DNA of 64,000 bases from Bacillus methanolicus (GTDB lineage Bacteria; Bacillota; Bacilli; Bacillales; Cytobacillaceae). Where the stretch lies: positions 1 through 64,000 of the forward strand of contig NZ_VTQX01000002.1 of NCBI RefSeq assembly GCF_008764295.1, in the 5' to 3' direction. Made by a program: the position numbers and the translations under genes. The notes under the pieces are model-generated. The model was given only the letters and a program-made list of their open reading frames with translations, searched no databases and was not told the origin of the DNA. Numbering within the stretch: position 1 is the first letter of the stretch; every line of letters begins with the position of its first letter. Shown piece after piece: positions 1 to 10,057 of this stretch.

Positions 1-3
1 ATA

Positions 4-33
4 AAAAATACCACAGCCCTAATGACTGCGGTA
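4..33 (-). terminator. Possible intrinsic terminator at left edge
   Basis: On the minus strand an imperfect stem (ACCGCAGTC pairing with GGCTGTGGT, loop ATTAG) is followed by a T-rich tract TATTTTTTAT. It would act on transcription coming from the 6S RNA side as a second terminator. It could also serve a gene beyond the left edge reading rightwards. Confidence 0.5.
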
Positions 34-64
34 GACCTTAAATTTTTATACTTTCTTATCTTTT

Positions 65-89
65 AAAAAAAATCATGCTAAGCGCATGA
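65..89 (-). terminator. Rho-independent terminator of 6S RNA
   Basis: On the minus strand the stem TCATGC/GCATGA is followed directly by eight T. It lies just past the conserved 3' end of the 6S RNA and so defines the 3' end of its precursor. Confidence 0.75.
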
Positions 90-101
90 ACGTTTTTTCA
101 T

Positions 102-297
102 ATGTAAAGAGTCCCAATTGTGCCGTCGCTCGTTTATCCTTCGTTTTGAACCCGCACTCAGCAGGTGGGTGTTCTGTTCCGAGTGGTTGTAAGTCCTACT
201 AAATAGGCATTTACTTCACGAGGAAACGCAAACTCCCGAAGGTAGTATGTTAGGTCAAAACATAGGGTTTACCACAAACACATCAGGACTCTTTATT
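102..297 (-). ncRNA. ssrS: 6S RNA (RNA polymerase-binding regulatory RNA)
   Basis: The minus strand carries a roughly 195-nt sequence that I recognise as the B. subtilis BsrA type of 6S RNA. Its ends AAAGAGTCC and GGGACTCTTT pair to close the molecule. The interior contains the familiar blocks ACCTTCGGGAGT, TTTCCTCGTGAAG and CACTCGGAACAGAACACCC. 6S RNA mimics an open promoter, binds sigma-A RNA polymerase and dampens transcription in stationary phase. Location beside aspS matches B. subtilis. A consensus promoter lies just upstream and a terminator just downstream. The exact 5' end is inferred from promoter spacing. Confidence 0.92.
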
Positions 298-304
298 TGT
301 ATTT

Positions 305-333
305 ATCATAGCATATTGAGGCTGCCCTTTCAA
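305..333 (-). promoter_or_regulatory. Sigma-A promoter of 6S RNA
   Basis: On the minus strand TTGAAA (328-333) and TATGAT (305-310) are separated by exactly 17 bp, placing the start site near 297-298, at the conserved 5' end of the 6S RNA. Confidence 0.8.
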
Positions 334-360
334 GAAAGCACCCTATGCATTTATTACCAA

Positions 361-2127
361 TTACTTCTTTTTCAACGATAAATGGAGATCAGAAAGCTGC
401 GCTTCACTGACTTCACCAGGCGCTTCTGTTAACAAGCAGCTTGCGCTCGCCGTCTTCGGAAATGCAATCGTATCGCGAAGATTCGTTCGACCAGCAAGTA
501 GCATAACAAGGCGATCCAATCCGAGAGCGATCCCGCCATGCGGTGGTGTACCATATTCGAATGCTTCAAGTAAGAAACCGAACTGCTCTCTTGCTTCTTC
601 TTCTGAAAAACCAAGAATCTTGAACATTTTTTCTTGTACTTCTTTTTCAAAAATACGAAGAGATCCCCCGCCTAGCTCATAACCATTCAAAACTAAGTCA
701 TATGCTTGCGCTCTTACTGCACCCGGATCAGTATCCAATAGTTGCAAGTCTTCTCGTACTGGCATTGTAAATGGATGATGAGCAGCAAAATAGCGCCCAG
801 CCTCTTCATCATATTCCAATAGCGGCCAATCAGTGACCCAGAGAAATTCAAACTTGCTTTGATCAATTAATTCAAGATCTTTTCCAAGCTTGAGGCGAAG
901 AGCCCCTAAAGCATCCGCGACGACCGTTTTCTTATCGGCTACGAACAGTAAGAGGTCGCCCGTCTCTACTTCTAATGCGGAGCGAATGCCAGCTGCTTCA
1001 TCTTCAGAAATGAATTTTGAAATGGGGCCCTTTAATCCTTTTGCTTCAGCTTTCAGCCAAGCAAGACCTTTTGCACCATAGACTGCAACAAACTCGGTCA
1101 GAGCATCAATATCTTTTCTAGAATAAGCAGAAGCAGCGCCCTTCACATTGATCGCCTTCACTTGTCCTCCAGAGGAAACAGCACTTGCGAATACTTTGAA
1201 GCCAGAATCTTTCACAATCTCTGATAAATCGACAAGTTCAAGTCCGAAGCGAGTATCAGGCTTATCAGAACCAAAGCGTGCCATCGCTTCATCATAAGGC
1301 ATGCGAGCGAATGGAGTCGAAATATCCTGTCCTTTTACTTCTTTCATCATTTTCTTCATCATCGCTTCCATCATGGTAATGATATCATCTTGGCTTAAGA
1401 AGCTTGTCTCAATATCGATTTGTGTAAACTCAGGCTGACGATCTGCACGTAAATCTTCATCACGGAAGCAACGAGCAATTTGATAATACCGTTCTATTCC
1501 ACCGACCATAAGCATCTGTTTAAAAAGCTGTGGTGATTGTGGGAGGGCATAGAATTCTCCTGGATGAACACGGCTTGGTACTAAATAATCACGTGCCCCT
1601 TCAGGTGTGCTCTTCGTCAAAATAGGCGTCTCAATATCTAAGAAACCTTCGCTATCTAGAAAATCGCGCACTACTTTTGTTACTTGATGACGCATTTTGA
1701 ACGTCTCAAACATCACTGGTCGCCGTAAATCTAAATAACGATATTTTAGACGGATATCTTCAGATACTTCAGACTTATTATCGATCGTAAAAGGAGGAGT
1801 TTTAGCCTCATTTATGATCGTTACTTTCTGTGCCTTTACTTCAATTTTTCCTGTCTTGACATTTTCGTTAATCGTTCCCTCTTCTCGCGCCACTACGATC
1901 CCATTTATATCAAGAACGTATTCGTTTCTTATCTTCTCTGCAATCGCGAGTGCTTCCGGTGATTCTTCAGGATTAAAGACAACCTGAATGATTCCAGTCC
2001 GATCACGTAAATCAATAAAAATGAGACCGCCCAAGTCGCGGCGCTTTTGCACCCAACCCTTTAAAACGATTTGCTCTCCAATCGCTTGCTCTGGTACTTC
2101 TCCACAAAAATATGTTCTCCCGTACAC
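361..2127 (-). CDS. aspS: Aspartate--tRNA ligase
   Basis: Charges tRNA-Asp with aspartate in the cytoplasm. The 588-residue protein is full length for the bacterial type: an N-terminal OB-fold anticodon-binding domain (about residues 20-110), the class II catalytic core with motif 2 ([20 protein letters not shown]), the bacterial GAD insertion in the middle, and motif 3 ([15 protein letters not shown]) near residue 530. The start is a GTG (2125-2127) 8 nt after an AGGAGG ribosome binding site. It follows hisS after only 11 bp, so the two synthetases form one operon controlled by the histidine T-box upstream of hisS. Confidence 0.97.
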   Translation of the reverse strand: MYGRTYFCGEVPEQAIGEQIVLKGWVQKRRDLGGLIFIDLRDRTGIIQVVFNPEESPEALAIAEKIRNEYVLDINGIVVAREEGTINENVKTGKIEVKAQKVTIINEAKTPPFTIDNKSEVSEDIRLKYRYLDLRRPVMFETFKMRHQVTKVVRDFLDSEGFLDIETPILTKSTPEGARDYLVPSRVHPGEFYALPQSPQLFKQMLMVGGIERYYQIARCFRDEDLRADRQPEFTQIDIETSFLSQDDIITMMEAMMKKMMKEVKGQDISTPFARMPYDEAMARFGSDKPDTRFGLELVDLSEIVKDSGFKVFASAVSSGGQVKAINVKGAASAYSRKDIDALTEFVAVYGAKGLAWLKAEAKGLKGPISKFISEDEAAGIRSALEVETGDLLLFVADKKTVVADALGALRLKLGKDLELIDQSKFEFLWVTDWPLLEYDEEAGRYFAAHHPFTMPVREDLQLLDTDPGAVRAQAYDLVLNGYELGGGSLRIFEKEVQEKMFKILGFSEEEAREQFGFLLEAFEYGTPPHGGIALGLDRLVMLLAGRTNLRDTIAFPKTASASCLLTEAPGEVSEAQLSDLHLSLKKK

Positions 2128-2138
2128 AAAAACTCCTC

Positions 2139-3410
2139 CTATTCAACTGAAGCCTTAAATTGTTCAATAAATTGGTCAAGCGAATACTCCGTTTGCTCAC
2201 CAGATGCCAATGACTTCACATTAATTTTATTTTCATTTAGCTCATTTTCTCCTAAAATTGCTACGTATTTGGCTTTTAAGCGATCGGCTGCTTTAAACTG
2301 AGCTTTAATTTTTCGATTTAAGTAATCACGTTCTGCTGAAAAACCAGCATTTCTAAGCTGATATAAAAGCTTTACAGTATATTCTTGAGCAGCTTCACCT
2401 AACCCTGCTAAATAGATATCAATACCTTCTGTTAATGGAAGCTCTACTTTTTCTGCTTCAAGAGCAGCAATGAAGCGTTCTATGCTTAAACCAAAACCAA
2501 TCCCTGGTGTTTCAGGACCGCCTACCTCTTCAACTAAGCCGTTGTAGCGACCTCCACCACATAAAGTAGTGATTGCACCAAACCCGTCTGCATCACTCAT
2601 AATTTCAAATGCTGTATGGTTATAATAATCCAATCCTCTTACTAAATTAGAGTCGACCTCAAAGGGGATTTGCAGTGCGGTTAAATATTTTTGCACCTTC
2701 TCGAAATATGCTTGAGACTCAGCATTTAAAAATTCAAGAATGGAAGGTGCTGATTTCATCAGCTCATGCTCCCTATCCTTTTTACAATCCAAAATTCTTA
2801 AAGGATTGGTCGTGAGGCGATTTTGACAGTCGCTGCAAAATTCACCAATTCGCGGCTGGAAATGTTGAATCAGCGCCTCTCTATGGGCATTTCGACTTTC
2901 TTTGTCACCAAGACTATTGATGACGATCTTCAGTTTTTTCAAGCCCATTTCTTGATATAAGCTATACGCTAATGAGATGACCTCTGCATCTATTGCTGGA
3001 TCTGCGCTTCCTAAAGCCTCCACTCCAAATTGGACAAACTGACGAAAGCGACCGGCTTGCGGTCTTTCATAACGAAACATTGGCCCCATATAATAGAGTT
3101 TTACTGGCTGGTTAGCATACCCGAACATTTTTTGTTCAACGAATGAGCGAACGACTCCCGCCGTTCCTTCAGGACGGAGCGTCAGGCTTCTGCCTCCTCT
3201 ATCCTCAAATTCATACATTTCTTTTTGGACAATATCCGTTGTATCTCCCACGCTTCTTGTGAATAATTCAGTATGTTCAAATATCGGCGTGCGAATTTCC
3301 TTATATTGGAATTTCCCACAAAGCTCTCGAGCCTTTTCTTCAATGAGCTGCCATTTTTCTACTTGTCCAGGTAAAATATCCTGAGTTCCTCTTGGAATAT
3401 TAATAGACAT
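2139..3410 (-). CDS. hisS: Histidine--tRNA ligase
   Basis: Charges tRNA-His. The 423-residue protein starts with the typical [12 protein letters not shown] segment. It has class II motif 2 around residues 110-125 ([19 protein letters not shown]), the histidine-specific motif [12 protein letters not shown], and the GGGRYNGL / [11 protein letters not shown] motifs, followed by a C-terminal anticodon-binding domain. The reading frame stays open to 3542, but I chose the ATG at 3408-3410. It has an AGAGGAGG site 6-7 nt upstream, and the extra 44 codons would translate the T-box terminator. First gene of the hisS-aspS operon. Confidence 0.97.
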   Translation of the reverse strand: MSINIPRGTQDILPGQVEKWQLIEEKARELCGKFQYKEIRTPIFEHTELFTRSVGDTTDIVQKEMYEFEDRGGRSLTLRPEGTAGVVRSFVEQKMFGYANQPVKLYYMGPMFRYERPQAGRFRQFVQFGVEALGSADPAIDAEVISLAYSLYQEMGLKKLKIVINSLGDKESRNAHREALIQHFQPRIGEFCSDCQNRLTTNPLRILDCKKDREHELMKSAPSILEFLNAESQAYFEKVQKYLTALQIPFEVDSNLVRGLDYYNHTAFEIMSDADGFGAITTLCGGGRYNGLVEEVGGPETPGIGFGLSIERFIAALEAEKVELPLTEGIDIYLAGLGEAAQEYTVKLLYQLRNAGFSAERDYLNRKIKAQFKAADRLKAKYVAILGENELNENKINVKSLASGEQTEYSLDQFIEQFKASVE

Positions 3411-3437
3411 GAGAATCCTCCTCTGAAATCTTCCGAA

Positions 3438-3731
3438 TAAAAATAAAAAAACTCCCGTCTCTTGTATATAAATATACAAGGGACGAGAGATATAATCCCG
3501 TGGTGCCACCCTAATTGAAGACGTGCTATTACGCCATTCCACTTTGACAGTTAACGCCTGTTCACGTTCCTCTCCTACTAAAGAATCTTCTCTTTCAGAG
3601 CGAAGCCTACGGAGTGTTCTTTCATTAAGTCATTATGTAGGAATGCTTTCAGCCTGTGGCACTCCCTCTCTAATCATATGTATCTTAACTACTCTTCTCC
3701 ATCAACGGTTATCATCTTCTCATACTTTATT
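3438..3731 (-). promoter_or_regulatory. T-box leader (histidine-specific) of hisS-aspS
   Basis: The minus strand carries the T-box core AGGGTGGCACCACGG (3498-3512). Upstream is Stem I-like sequence including GAGAAGAGTAGTTAAGAT. A candidate specifier codon CAC (3614-3616, context GAACACTCC) encodes histidine, as expected for hisS. Downstream is a long terminator stem (3452-3488, CTCGTCCCTTGTATA pairing with TATACAAGAGACGGGAG) followed by a T-run. Uncharged tRNA-His would stabilise the antiterminator and let transcription enter hisS-aspS. The specifier assignment is an inference from position and context. Confidence 0.9.
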
Positions 3732-3737
3732 TATATA

Positions 3738-3766
3738 ATAATACGGAGCAAGACTGTAATTGTCAA
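3738..3766 (-). promoter_or_regulatory. Sigma-A promoter of hisS-aspS T-box transcript
   Basis: Consensus TTGACA (3761-3766) and TATTAT (3738-3743) with a 17-bp spacer on the minus strand. The predicted start near 3731 immediately precedes the T-box Stem I. Confidence 0.85.
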
Positions 3767-3772
3767 GACTAT

Positions 3773-3949
3773 TCATGAACGTTCTAATTGTTTCTTTAAT
3801 TTTCGCACATCGCTCATCGTTAAACCAAATTCAGATGCTAGCTCGACCATGCTTGAGTTCTGTTCTTTTTGCAGAAAATCATGAAAATCAATGCCAAATA
3901 GTTGATTTTCTCCTTGTTGAATCGTCGTTCCTTTATCACTAAACCTCAT
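3773..3949 (-). CDS. Small helix-turn-helix-like protein (possible YrzK counterpart)
   Basis: A 58-residue ORF between the hisS promoter and the amidase gene. The C-terminal half (ELASEFGLTMSDVRKLKKQL) reads like a helix-turn-helix of the sigma-factor region 4 or resolvase type, followed by a basic tail. The N-terminal half has no recognised domain. I chose the ATG at 3947-3949, which has AAGGG about 10 nt upstream. A GTG three codons earlier overlaps that site. B. subtilis also has a small gene (yrzK) between yrvJ and hisS, so equivalence is plausible but rests on position. The hisS -35 box overlaps the region immediately downstream. Confidence 0.6.
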   Translation of the reverse strand: MRFSDKGTTIQQGENQLFGIDFHDFLQKEQNSSMVELASEFGLTMSDVRKLKKQLERS

Positions 3950-4321
3950 CGAAATCACCCTTCTTATTTTTTTCTCTCTCTATTGTTTCCATGAAGGATA
4001 GATAATTATCCTACTTTAAAAAAAGCTTTGTTAAACCATATTATCGCTCAAACGATTTTTGATTCGTTTTGTGTGGACCCCCTCGTTTCTCATGAAATGA
4101 GCTGAGAATCAATACAGACAGATAAAAAGCAAAAAATCATGCAAACATTGACTTAACAAGTTTAGTCTGATCCCTTAGAATAGAAAGATGCAGAGGAACC
4201 AAATATAGTAATCGCAACTCGAGGTAACGGTAAAGTTGATCAAAAATGCTGAGCCTTTGAGAGAAAAGCAATAGCTTGTAACATAGAAGGCAACCTAGTA
4301 TTTAGCGAAGGGAGACAGAGA
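3950..4321. other. Divergent intergenic region upstream of the amidase
   Basis: This 372-bp gap holds the ribosome binding site of the small HTH gene on one side and the amidase site (GAAGGGAG) on the other. A TTGACT at 4149 could be a -35 box but has no -10 at normal spacing. The 170 nt before the amidase start contain no coding frame. I could not assign them to a riboswitch family I know. Confidence 0.5.
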
Positions 4322-6052
4322 ATGCAGAGAAAAAAATATCTACCACTATTGCTTTGTCTTATTCTTGTCTTATCATGTATTTATCCGCCGCTTCAACCTG
4401 CTGCTGCAGGCACAGTACAAGTTGGCGAAGCGAACGTCAATGTCAGGGAAGGTCCGGGGCTTAGCTATAATGTGATTAAAAAAGTGAATAAAGGGGATAC
4501 CTTCTCCTTTATAAAACAAGAAGGTGATTGGTACCAAGTCGATATCGGCTCAGGAAAGAAAGCATGGATTGCAAGCTGGCTTGTCACAAAAAAAGAGGCG
4601 GTTGACCCTGCAAATGAGAGCTTCATGGGAAATGTTACAGCCAATAGCGTTAGAGTCAGAACCGGCCCTGGGACAAGCCATTCTGTACTCGGAGCTTTAA
4701 ATAAGGGCGATGCTGTGGAGATTCTTAAATCTGAAGCCAATTGGTATCAGGTTAATAGCCGTTTCGGAAAAGGCTGGATCTCAAAAGACTATTTACAAAC
4801 GGAGAAAGAGACAACAACAGGCGGAAATATCGGGACAATTACCGCAAGCTCCCTTAACGTCCGTTCAACTCCATCTACGCAGGGGCAGTCGTTAGGAAGG
4901 CTGAAAAAAGGGGACCAAATAACCGTTCTCTCACATCATAACGGTTGGATTGAAATTACATTTAAAAACCAACAAGCATGGATTAGCAGTGAATATGTAA
5001 AGCTTGAATCAGGCACCGGTACTTCTGTTCCACCAGCAAAATCAAATTCAAACCTTTCTGGGATAACGGGGACTGTCACGGCAACTTCTTTAAATGTTAG
5101 AGATTCTGGTTCTTTAAATGGAAAAGTTATCGGCAGTGTTTCTAAAGGAGAGAGAGTTAAGATTCTTGAAGAAGTGAACGGTTGGGTGAAAATTGAACTT
5201 CACTCTGGCAAAAAAGGCTGGATTGCTGGGTGGTATATAGAGAAATCAATACCATCACAAGCCCCTTCTTCCAATAGTTCTCCAAAAAACAGCAGCTTAA
5301 CGATTGATCATAATGGAACGAATATTCGGTCTGCTCCCGATTTAAGCGCAAAGGTAGTAGCGAGGGCAAATGCTGGAGACAAATTTTCAATTGTCAACAT
5401 TCATAAAGATTGGTATGAAGTGAAATTAGCAAATGGAAAAAGTGGATATGTCGCTGGCTGGATTGTTACGGTTAGTAACGGCGTCCCACAAATCGAAAAA
5501 ATCGGAACAAGTAGCGATATAAAGAGTAAGAAAATCATGATCGATCCTGGTCATGGGGGGCGAGACAACGGAGCGACTGGAGCTAAGGGAAGCCTCGAAA
5601 AAAACTTAACATTAAAAACCGCCCAGCTTTTAGCGAATAAATTGAAAGCACAAGGGGCAAAAGTATTCATGACAAGGAGCAACGATCAATACCTCGCTCT
5701 CAGTTCCAGAGTGAGTATGGCTCACTATCAAAATGTCGATGCCTTTATAAGCCTTCACTATGACAGCATTGATAATTATACTGTCAAAGGAATGACAAGC
5801 TATTACTATCATTCACATCAGAAGGGACTAGCCTCAAGCATACATAATGCCGTCATCAAGCAAACCAAACTGAATGATCGCGGTGTTCGCCAAGGGGATT
5901 ACCATGTCATTCGGGAAAATAAACAAATGGCCGTTTTACTAGAACTGGGATATATAAGCAACCCGACAGAAGAACTGATGGTAAATACTTCCCAATATCA
6001 AGAACAGGTCACCAATGGTATTGTCCAAGGTGTCGTGACATATTTTAAATAA
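4322..6052 (+). CDS. N-acetylmuramoyl-L-alanine amidase with five SH3b domains (YrvJ-like)
   Basis: A secreted cell-wall hydrolase that cleaves the bond between N-acetylmuramic acid and the stem peptide. The 576-residue protein has a signal peptide (about 1-30, ending PAAAG) and five bacterial SH3 repeats (about 31-90, 100-160, 168-228, 248-308, 325-385), each with an NVR-GP/S pattern and a closing GW(I/V). An Amidase_3 catalytic domain (about 404-574) follows. Visible zinc ligands and catalytic residues are His in DPGHGG, Glu in KGSLEKN, His in SLHYDS and Glu in LLELGY. The ATG follows GAAGGGAG. Monocistronic, ending in a strong terminator. Position between hisS and dtd/rel matches B. subtilis yrvJ. 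Confidence 0.93.
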   Translation: MQRKKYLPLLLCLILVLSCIYPPLQPAAAGTVQVGEANVNVREGPGLSYNVIKKVNKGDTFSFIKQEGDWYQVDIGSGKKAWIASWLVTKKEAVDPANESFMGNVTANSVRVRTGPGTSHSVLGALNKGDAVEILKSEANWYQVNSRFGKGWISKDYLQTEKETTTGGNIGTITASSLNVRSTPSTQGQSLGRLKKGDQITVLSHHNGWIEITFKNQQAWISSEYVKLESGTGTSVPPAKSNSNLSGITGTVTATSLNVRDSGSLNGKVIGSVSKGERVKILEEVNGWVKIELHSGKKGWIAGWYIEKSIPSQAPSSNSSPKNSSLTIDHNGTNIRSAPDLSAKVVARANAGDKFSIVNIHKDWYEVKLANGKSGYVAGWIVTVSNGVPQIEKIGTSSDIKSKKIMIDPGHGGRDNGATGAKGSLEKNLTLKTAQLLANKLKAQGAKVFMTRSNDQYLALSSRVSMAHYQNVDAFISLHYDSIDNYTVKGMTSYYYHSHQKGLASSIHNAVIKQTKLNDRGVRQGDYHVIRENKQMAVLLELGYISNPTEELMVNTSQYQEQVTNGIVQGVVTYFK

Positions 6053-6070
6053 TGAAGGTAGAATTCTTTA

Positions 6071-6115
6071 AAAGCAAGAGGGGAAAACGAATCATTTTCC
6101 CCTTGCTTTTTGCTT
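6071..6115 (+). terminator. Intrinsic terminator after the amidase gene (bidirectional)
   Basis: A long stem AAAGCAAGAGGGGAAAA pairs with TTTTCCCCTTGCTTTTT and is followed by T-rich sequence. The symmetric A/T flanks could also stop minus-strand transcription from the dtd side. Confidence 0.8.
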
Positions 6116-6239
6116 ATGATTTTCAGCTTCTTTATAATGAATACAGCAGATTTTTTAACCTTTTTTCGAAAAAAAATGTCATAAGATCCGTTGATTGTGG
6201 CCTTCATGACAAATCCTATTCTAATGAACGAAAATGGCT

Positions 6240-6452
6240 TCAGTCCAAAAATATCGAAAAACCAATCGCAAACAAAATGACGGCAAAAATAAGACCGATT
6301 ACGACTTGTAAGAGCAGCTGATTGAATTTTTTTTGATCATTTCCAGCTTCTTGACTGTCTTTGAAAAAAGACAATAGACCTGAAGTAAATATAGCATCCC
6401 AAAGCTTCCATGTTTCATTATCTTTCTTCTTTTTGTCATTATGATCGTTCAT
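6240..6452 (-). CDS. Small single-pass membrane protein, function unknown
   Basis: A 70-residue protein with a charged N-terminus (NDHNDKKKKDNETWK) and one hydrophobic helix at the C-terminus (about residues 46-68, LLLQVVIGLIFAVILFAIGF). I chose the ATG at 6450-6452 because GGAAGG lies 8 nt upstream. The longer in-frame start (6503) has no such site. It lies 80 bp downstream of dtd in the same direction and may be co-transcribed. I do not recognise the family. Confidence 0.65.
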   Translation of the reverse strand: MNDHNDKKKKDNETWKLWDAIFTSGLLSFFKDSQEAGNDQKKFNQLLLQVVIGLIFAVILFAIGFSIFLD

Positions 6453-6532
6453 TTTGAATCCTTCCTTCAACTTTTGAAGAGAAAAAGAATCGATTCTCGT
6501 CATACCGATTTTTAAAACGGCTTTTCATTGCC

Positions 6533-6973
6533 TTATTTACTTTCCAAAATAAGTGTCACTGGTCCATCATTTGTCAACTGTACATCCATCATTACCCCGA
6601 ATTGACCTGTTTCAACATGAATCCCCTGCTCTTCTAATAAACGATTAAAATGATCGTAGATTTTCTCTGCATGGTCAGGTTTCGCTGCCTCCATAAAGTT
6701 TGGTCTTCGTCCTTTGCGGCAATCTCCGTAAAGAGTAAATTGGGAAACGGAAAGTATTTCGCCTCCGACATCCAGTAAGGACAAGTTCATTTTCATATTG
6801 TCATCTTCAAAAACACGTAAATGGGCAATTTTTTCAGCTAAATACTTGGCGTCGTCTTCACTGTCTTCATGGGTGACACCGACTAAAAGGACATAACCCT
6901 TATTGATCTTTCCAACAACTTTTCCAGTAACCGTTACTTGAGCTTCTTTACTTCTTTGTACAACAATTCTCAT
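6533..6973 (-). CDS. dtd: D-aminoacyl-tRNA deacylase
   Basis: Hydrolyses D-amino acids (and glycine on tRNA-Ala) from mischarged tRNA. The 146-residue protein is normal length. It starts MRIVVQRS and has the catalytic SQFTLYGD motif near residue 80 and the cross-subunit Gly-Pro motif (TNDGPVT) near the C-terminus. The start is the ATG at 6971-6973 with AGGAGG 7-8 nt upstream. The 13-codon extension to 7012 would read through a hairpin. It lies 125 bp downstream of rel, separated by that hairpin, an arrangement also found in B. subtilis (relA-dtd). Confidence 0.95.
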   Translation of the reverse strand: MRIVVQRSKEAQVTVTGKVVGKINKGYVLLVGVTHEDSEDDAKYLAEKIAHLRVFEDDNMKMNLSLLDVGGEILSVSQFTLYGDCRKGRRPNFMEAAKPDHAEKIYDHFNRLLEEQGIHVETGQFGVMMDVQLTNDGPVTLILESK

Positions 6974-6991
6974 TACGATATTACCTCCTCT

Positions 6992-7024
6992 AAAAAAAAG
7001 AAAAGCTGTCACATTCTCGACAGC
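6992..7024 (-). terminator. Hairpin with T-tract between rel and dtd
   Basis: On the minus strand GCTGTC-GAGAATGT-GACAGC is followed by a 13-nt T-rich run ending at the dtd ribosome binding site. It looks like an intrinsic terminator or attenuator lowering dtd expression from the rel promoter. Confidence 0.65.
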
Positions 7025-7098
7025 AGGGATTTTTGCGCGGATTTATCATAAATAGATTTTTCGCAAATCGTTTTTTTACTCAACCGGATGAAAAAAAT

Positions 7099-9294
7099 CT
7101 AATTCATAATTCTTCGTACAGCATATATATCTGGGATTTGTTTAATCCGGTCAACTACCTTTTGTAAATGAGCAACATTGACGATCATAATCGTCATGCT
7201 AATTGTCGCCATTTTATTGCGATCCGACTTACCAGTTACAGCAGAGATATTGGTTTTCGTCTCACTGACTGCCTGCAATACTTCATTTAGCAATCCTCTT
7301 CGATCATAGCCAGTGATTTCAATATCAACATTATACTCCTTACGGTCATTTAAAGCCGTCTCCCATTCAACCGGGATGAGCCGTGCCTTCGCATCAGCCG
7401 TATCAATATTGGTACAATCTGAACGGTGAACAGAGACACCGCGACCTTTCGTTATGAATCCGACGATATCATCTCCAGGCACTGGACTACAGCATCTTGA
7501 TAAGCGTATCAATAAATTATCAATCCCTGTTACCCTTACACCTGACTCACGCTTTTTCTTTGTCGGGAATGATTTTAACTCATTGACCGCACTGGCAATC
7601 GTCGTTTCCTGTTCTAGATCACGTTGCTTGCGCCATTTCTCTGTTAAACGATTCGCAACCTGGAGAGCTGTAATTCCGTTGTATCCAACAGCAGCATACA
7701 TATCTTCCTCACTGAAGAAATTAAATTTCTCAGCCACCCGTTTAATATTTTCTGGTGTCAAAATTTCCTTCAATTCAAACTCCATATTGCGAATTTCTTT
7801 TTCAACAAGCTCGCGGCCTTTCTCTACATTCTCTTCTTTACGCTGCTTTTTGAAAAATTGTCTAATTTTATTTTTTGCCTGTGATGTTTGCGCAAGCTTA
7901 ATCCAATCCTGACTTGGTCCATAAGAGTGTTTGGATGTAAGAATCTCGACGATATCCCCTGTTTTCAGCTTATAATCAAGGGTGACCATTTTTCCGTTCA
8001 CCTTTGCACCAATCGTTTTATTGCCAATCTCTGAATGAATACGATAAGCAAAGTCGATAGGAACAGAGCCTGCCGGTAATTCAATTACATCCCCTTTAGG
8101 GGTGAAGATAAAAACCATGTCGGAAAAAAGATCAATCTTCAACGATTCCATAAATTCTTCTGCATTTGAAGAATCATCCTGAAATTCGAGAATTTCTCTA
8201 AACCATGTGAGTTTGTCATCTAAAGAAGAATTCTCATCAACTGTTTTCCCTTCTTTATATGCCCAGTGGGCTGCGATCCCGAACTCAGCAATTCGATGCA
8301 TATCGAAGGTTCGAATTTGCACCTCAAGTGGATCACCCTTTGGTCCGATTACTGTTGTGTGAAGAGACTGATACATATTCGGTTTAGGCATGGCGATATA
8401 ATCTTTAAATCTCCCCGGCATCGGTTTCCAGCAGGTGTGAATAATGCCAAGCACCGCATAACAATCTTTTATACTGTTTACAACAATGCGAACGGCAAGC
8501 AAATCGTAAATTTCATTGAACTGCTTATTTTGCAGTGCCATTTTTCGATAAATGCTGTAAATATGCTTTGGCCGCCCAGAAATATCCGCTTTGATTGCAA
8601 CCTCATCCAATGCTGTACGCATCTCAACAACAACATCGTCTAAGTACTGCTCTCGTTCTGCACGCTTTTTCTTCATTAAGTTTACAATGCGGTAATATTG
8701 CTGCGGATTTAAATAGCGAAGAGCTGTATCCTCCAGCTCCCATTTAATTTTCGAAATCCCTAAGCGATGGGCTAAAGGAGCAAAGATCTCTAACGTTTCA
8801 TTGGAAATACGCCGCTGTTTTTCAGCAGGTAAATGCTTCAAAGTTCGCATATTATGAAGTCTATCTGCTAACTTAATTAAGATCACGCGAATATCCTGAG
8901 CCATGGCAACAAACATTTTTCGATGGTTTTCCGCTTGCTGCTCCTCATGCGATTTATATTTAATTTTTCCTAGTTTTGTCACACCGTCAACAAGCATTGC
9001 CACTTCATCATTGAAGGCCTCACGAATATCGTCGAGCGTAACTTCAGTATCTTCCACAACATCGTGAAGAAATCCGGCTGCGACCGTATCCGGATCCATT
9101 TGTAAATCCGCGAGAATTCCAGCCACTTGAATTGGATGGATAACATACGGTTCTCCGGATTTTCTATATTGGTCACGATGAGCATGTCTAGCAAATTCAT
9201 ATGCTTTTTGAACAGTCTTGACATGTTCACCATTTAAATATTTCCTTGTTATTTCGATGACCTGTTCAGCTGTCAAAACTTGTTCATTGGCCAT
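7099..9294 (-). CDS. relA: Bifunctional (p)ppGpp synthetase/hydrolase Rel
   Basis: Makes and degrades (p)ppGpp in the stringent response. The 731-residue protein has the full long-RSH layout. The N-terminal HD hydrolase has an intact HDVVEDT motif near residue 80. The synthetase domain (about 235-345) contains [20 protein letters not shown]. The TGS domain (about 393-453), a helical region, a Cys-containing zinc-finger part ([10 protein letters not shown]) and a C-terminal ACT domain (about 655-729) follow. Since the HD motif is intact I expect both activities. The start ATG has AAGGTG upstream. It is preceded by apt and its terminator, so rel has its own promoter, which I could not place with confidence. 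Confidence 0.96.
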   Translation of the reverse strand: MANEQVLTAEQVIEITRKYLNGEHVKTVQKAYEFARHAHRDQYRKSGEPYVIHPIQVAGILADLQMDPDTVAAGFLHDVVEDTEVTLDDIREAFNDEVAMLVDGVTKLGKIKYKSHEEQQAENHRKMFVAMAQDIRVILIKLADRLHNMRTLKHLPAEKQRRISNETLEIFAPLAHRLGISKIKWELEDTALRYLNPQQYYRIVNLMKKKRAEREQYLDDVVVEMRTALDEVAIKADISGRPKHIYSIYRKMALQNKQFNEIYDLLAVRIVVNSIKDCYAVLGIIHTCWKPMPGRFKDYIAMPKPNMYQSLHTTVIGPKGDPLEVQIRTFDMHRIAEFGIAAHWAYKEGKTVDENSSLDDKLTWFREILEFQDDSSNAEEFMESLKIDLFSDMVFIFTPKGDVIELPAGSVPIDFAYRIHSEIGNKTIGAKVNGKMVTLDYKLKTGDIVEILTSKHSYGPSQDWIKLAQTSQAKNKIRQFFKKQRKEENVEKGRELVEKEIRNMEFELKEILTPENIKRVAEKFNFFSEEDMYAAVGYNGITALQVANRLTEKWRKQRDLEQETTIASAVNELKSFPTKKKRESGVRVTGIDNLLIRLSRCCSPVPGDDIVGFITKGRGVSVHRSDCTNIDTADAKARLIPVEWETALNDRKEYNVDIEITGYDRRGLLNEVLQAVSETKTNISAVTGKSDRNKMATISMTIMIVNVAHLQKVVDRIKQIPDIYAVRRIMN

Positions 9295-9511
9295 GTAATC
9301 ACCTTATCTATCCTGAGGTATTTGTTTAACACATATGATCGATTCTGTCATTTTGTATAGATCACTTCTTTGTGAAAAAAGTAAATAAAAAATAATATAA
9401 TTGTTACTATTATCGAAAAAAAACAACGATATGTAAAGAGATTGAGCATTCTTTTTTCGAGAAAAGTAAGAATTTTGTCGAATTGCTTTACTTGCCCTTC
9501 ACATAATGAAA

Positions 9512-9536
9512 TAGAAAAAGAGCGCGAACAGCGCTC
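9512..9536 (-). terminator. Terminator after apt
   Basis: On the minus strand GAGCGC-TGTTC-GCGCTC is followed by TTTTTC, just past the apt stop codon. It ends the recJ-apt transcript. Confidence 0.8.
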
Positions 9537-9544
9537 AAAATCAG

Positions 9545-10057
9545 TTAAAATTCCATTAATGTTAAAATATCATAGCCATCTAATTTACTTCTTCCCTCTA
9601 GGTAAGTAAGTTCAATTAAAAAGGCGATTCCAGCCACAACCCCGCCAAGCTCTTCAACTAATTTAATCGTTGCTTCAATCGTTCCACCGGTAGCGAGAAG
9701 GTCATCTGTAATAAGCACGCGTTGTCCAGGCTTAATCGCATCTTGATGGATCGTTAATACATCTTTTCCATATTCAAGGCCATAATCAACATCAATGGTC
9801 GCTCTTGGCAATTTCCCTTTTTTTCTTACTGGGGCAAAACCAACTCCTAAAGAATAAGCTACGGGACAGCCGATAATGAAGCCACGTGCTTCAGGACCAA
9901 CAATAATATCAATATCTTTCTTTCGAGCATATTCCACAATTTGATCTGTTGCGTAATGATATGCCTCCCCATCGTTCATCAACGGTGTAATATCCTTAAA
10001 TTTAATTCCTGGCTTTGGCCAATCTTCCACAATTGCAATATGTTTTTTTAAATCCAT
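9545..10057 (-). CDS. apt: Adenine phosphoribosyltransferase
   Basis: Salvages adenine to AMP with PRPP. The 170-residue protein is the expected length. It carries the N-terminal [18 protein letters not shown] segment, the VGPEARGF motif and the PRPP-binding loop [13 protein letters not shown] near residues 117-130. The start ATG has GGAGG 9 nt upstream. That site lies inside the 3' end of recJ, and the two genes overlap by 10 bp, indicating translational coupling in a recJ-apt operon as in B. subtilis. Confidence 0.97.
   Translation of the reverse strand: MDLKKHIAIVEDWPKPGIKFKDITPLMNDGEAYHYATDQIVEYARKKDIDIIVGPEARGFIIGCPVAYSLGVGFAPVRKKGKLPRATIDVDYGLEYGKDVLTIHQDAIKPGQRVLITDDLLATGGTIEATIKLVEELGGVVAGIAFLIELTYLEGRSKLDGYDILTLMEF

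Noticed and set aside
3411-3542. N-terminal extension of hisS by 44 codons
   Set aside because: It would be translated through the T-box antiterminator and terminator, has no ribosome binding site, and is unlike HisS; the ATG at 3408-3410 has a strong site.
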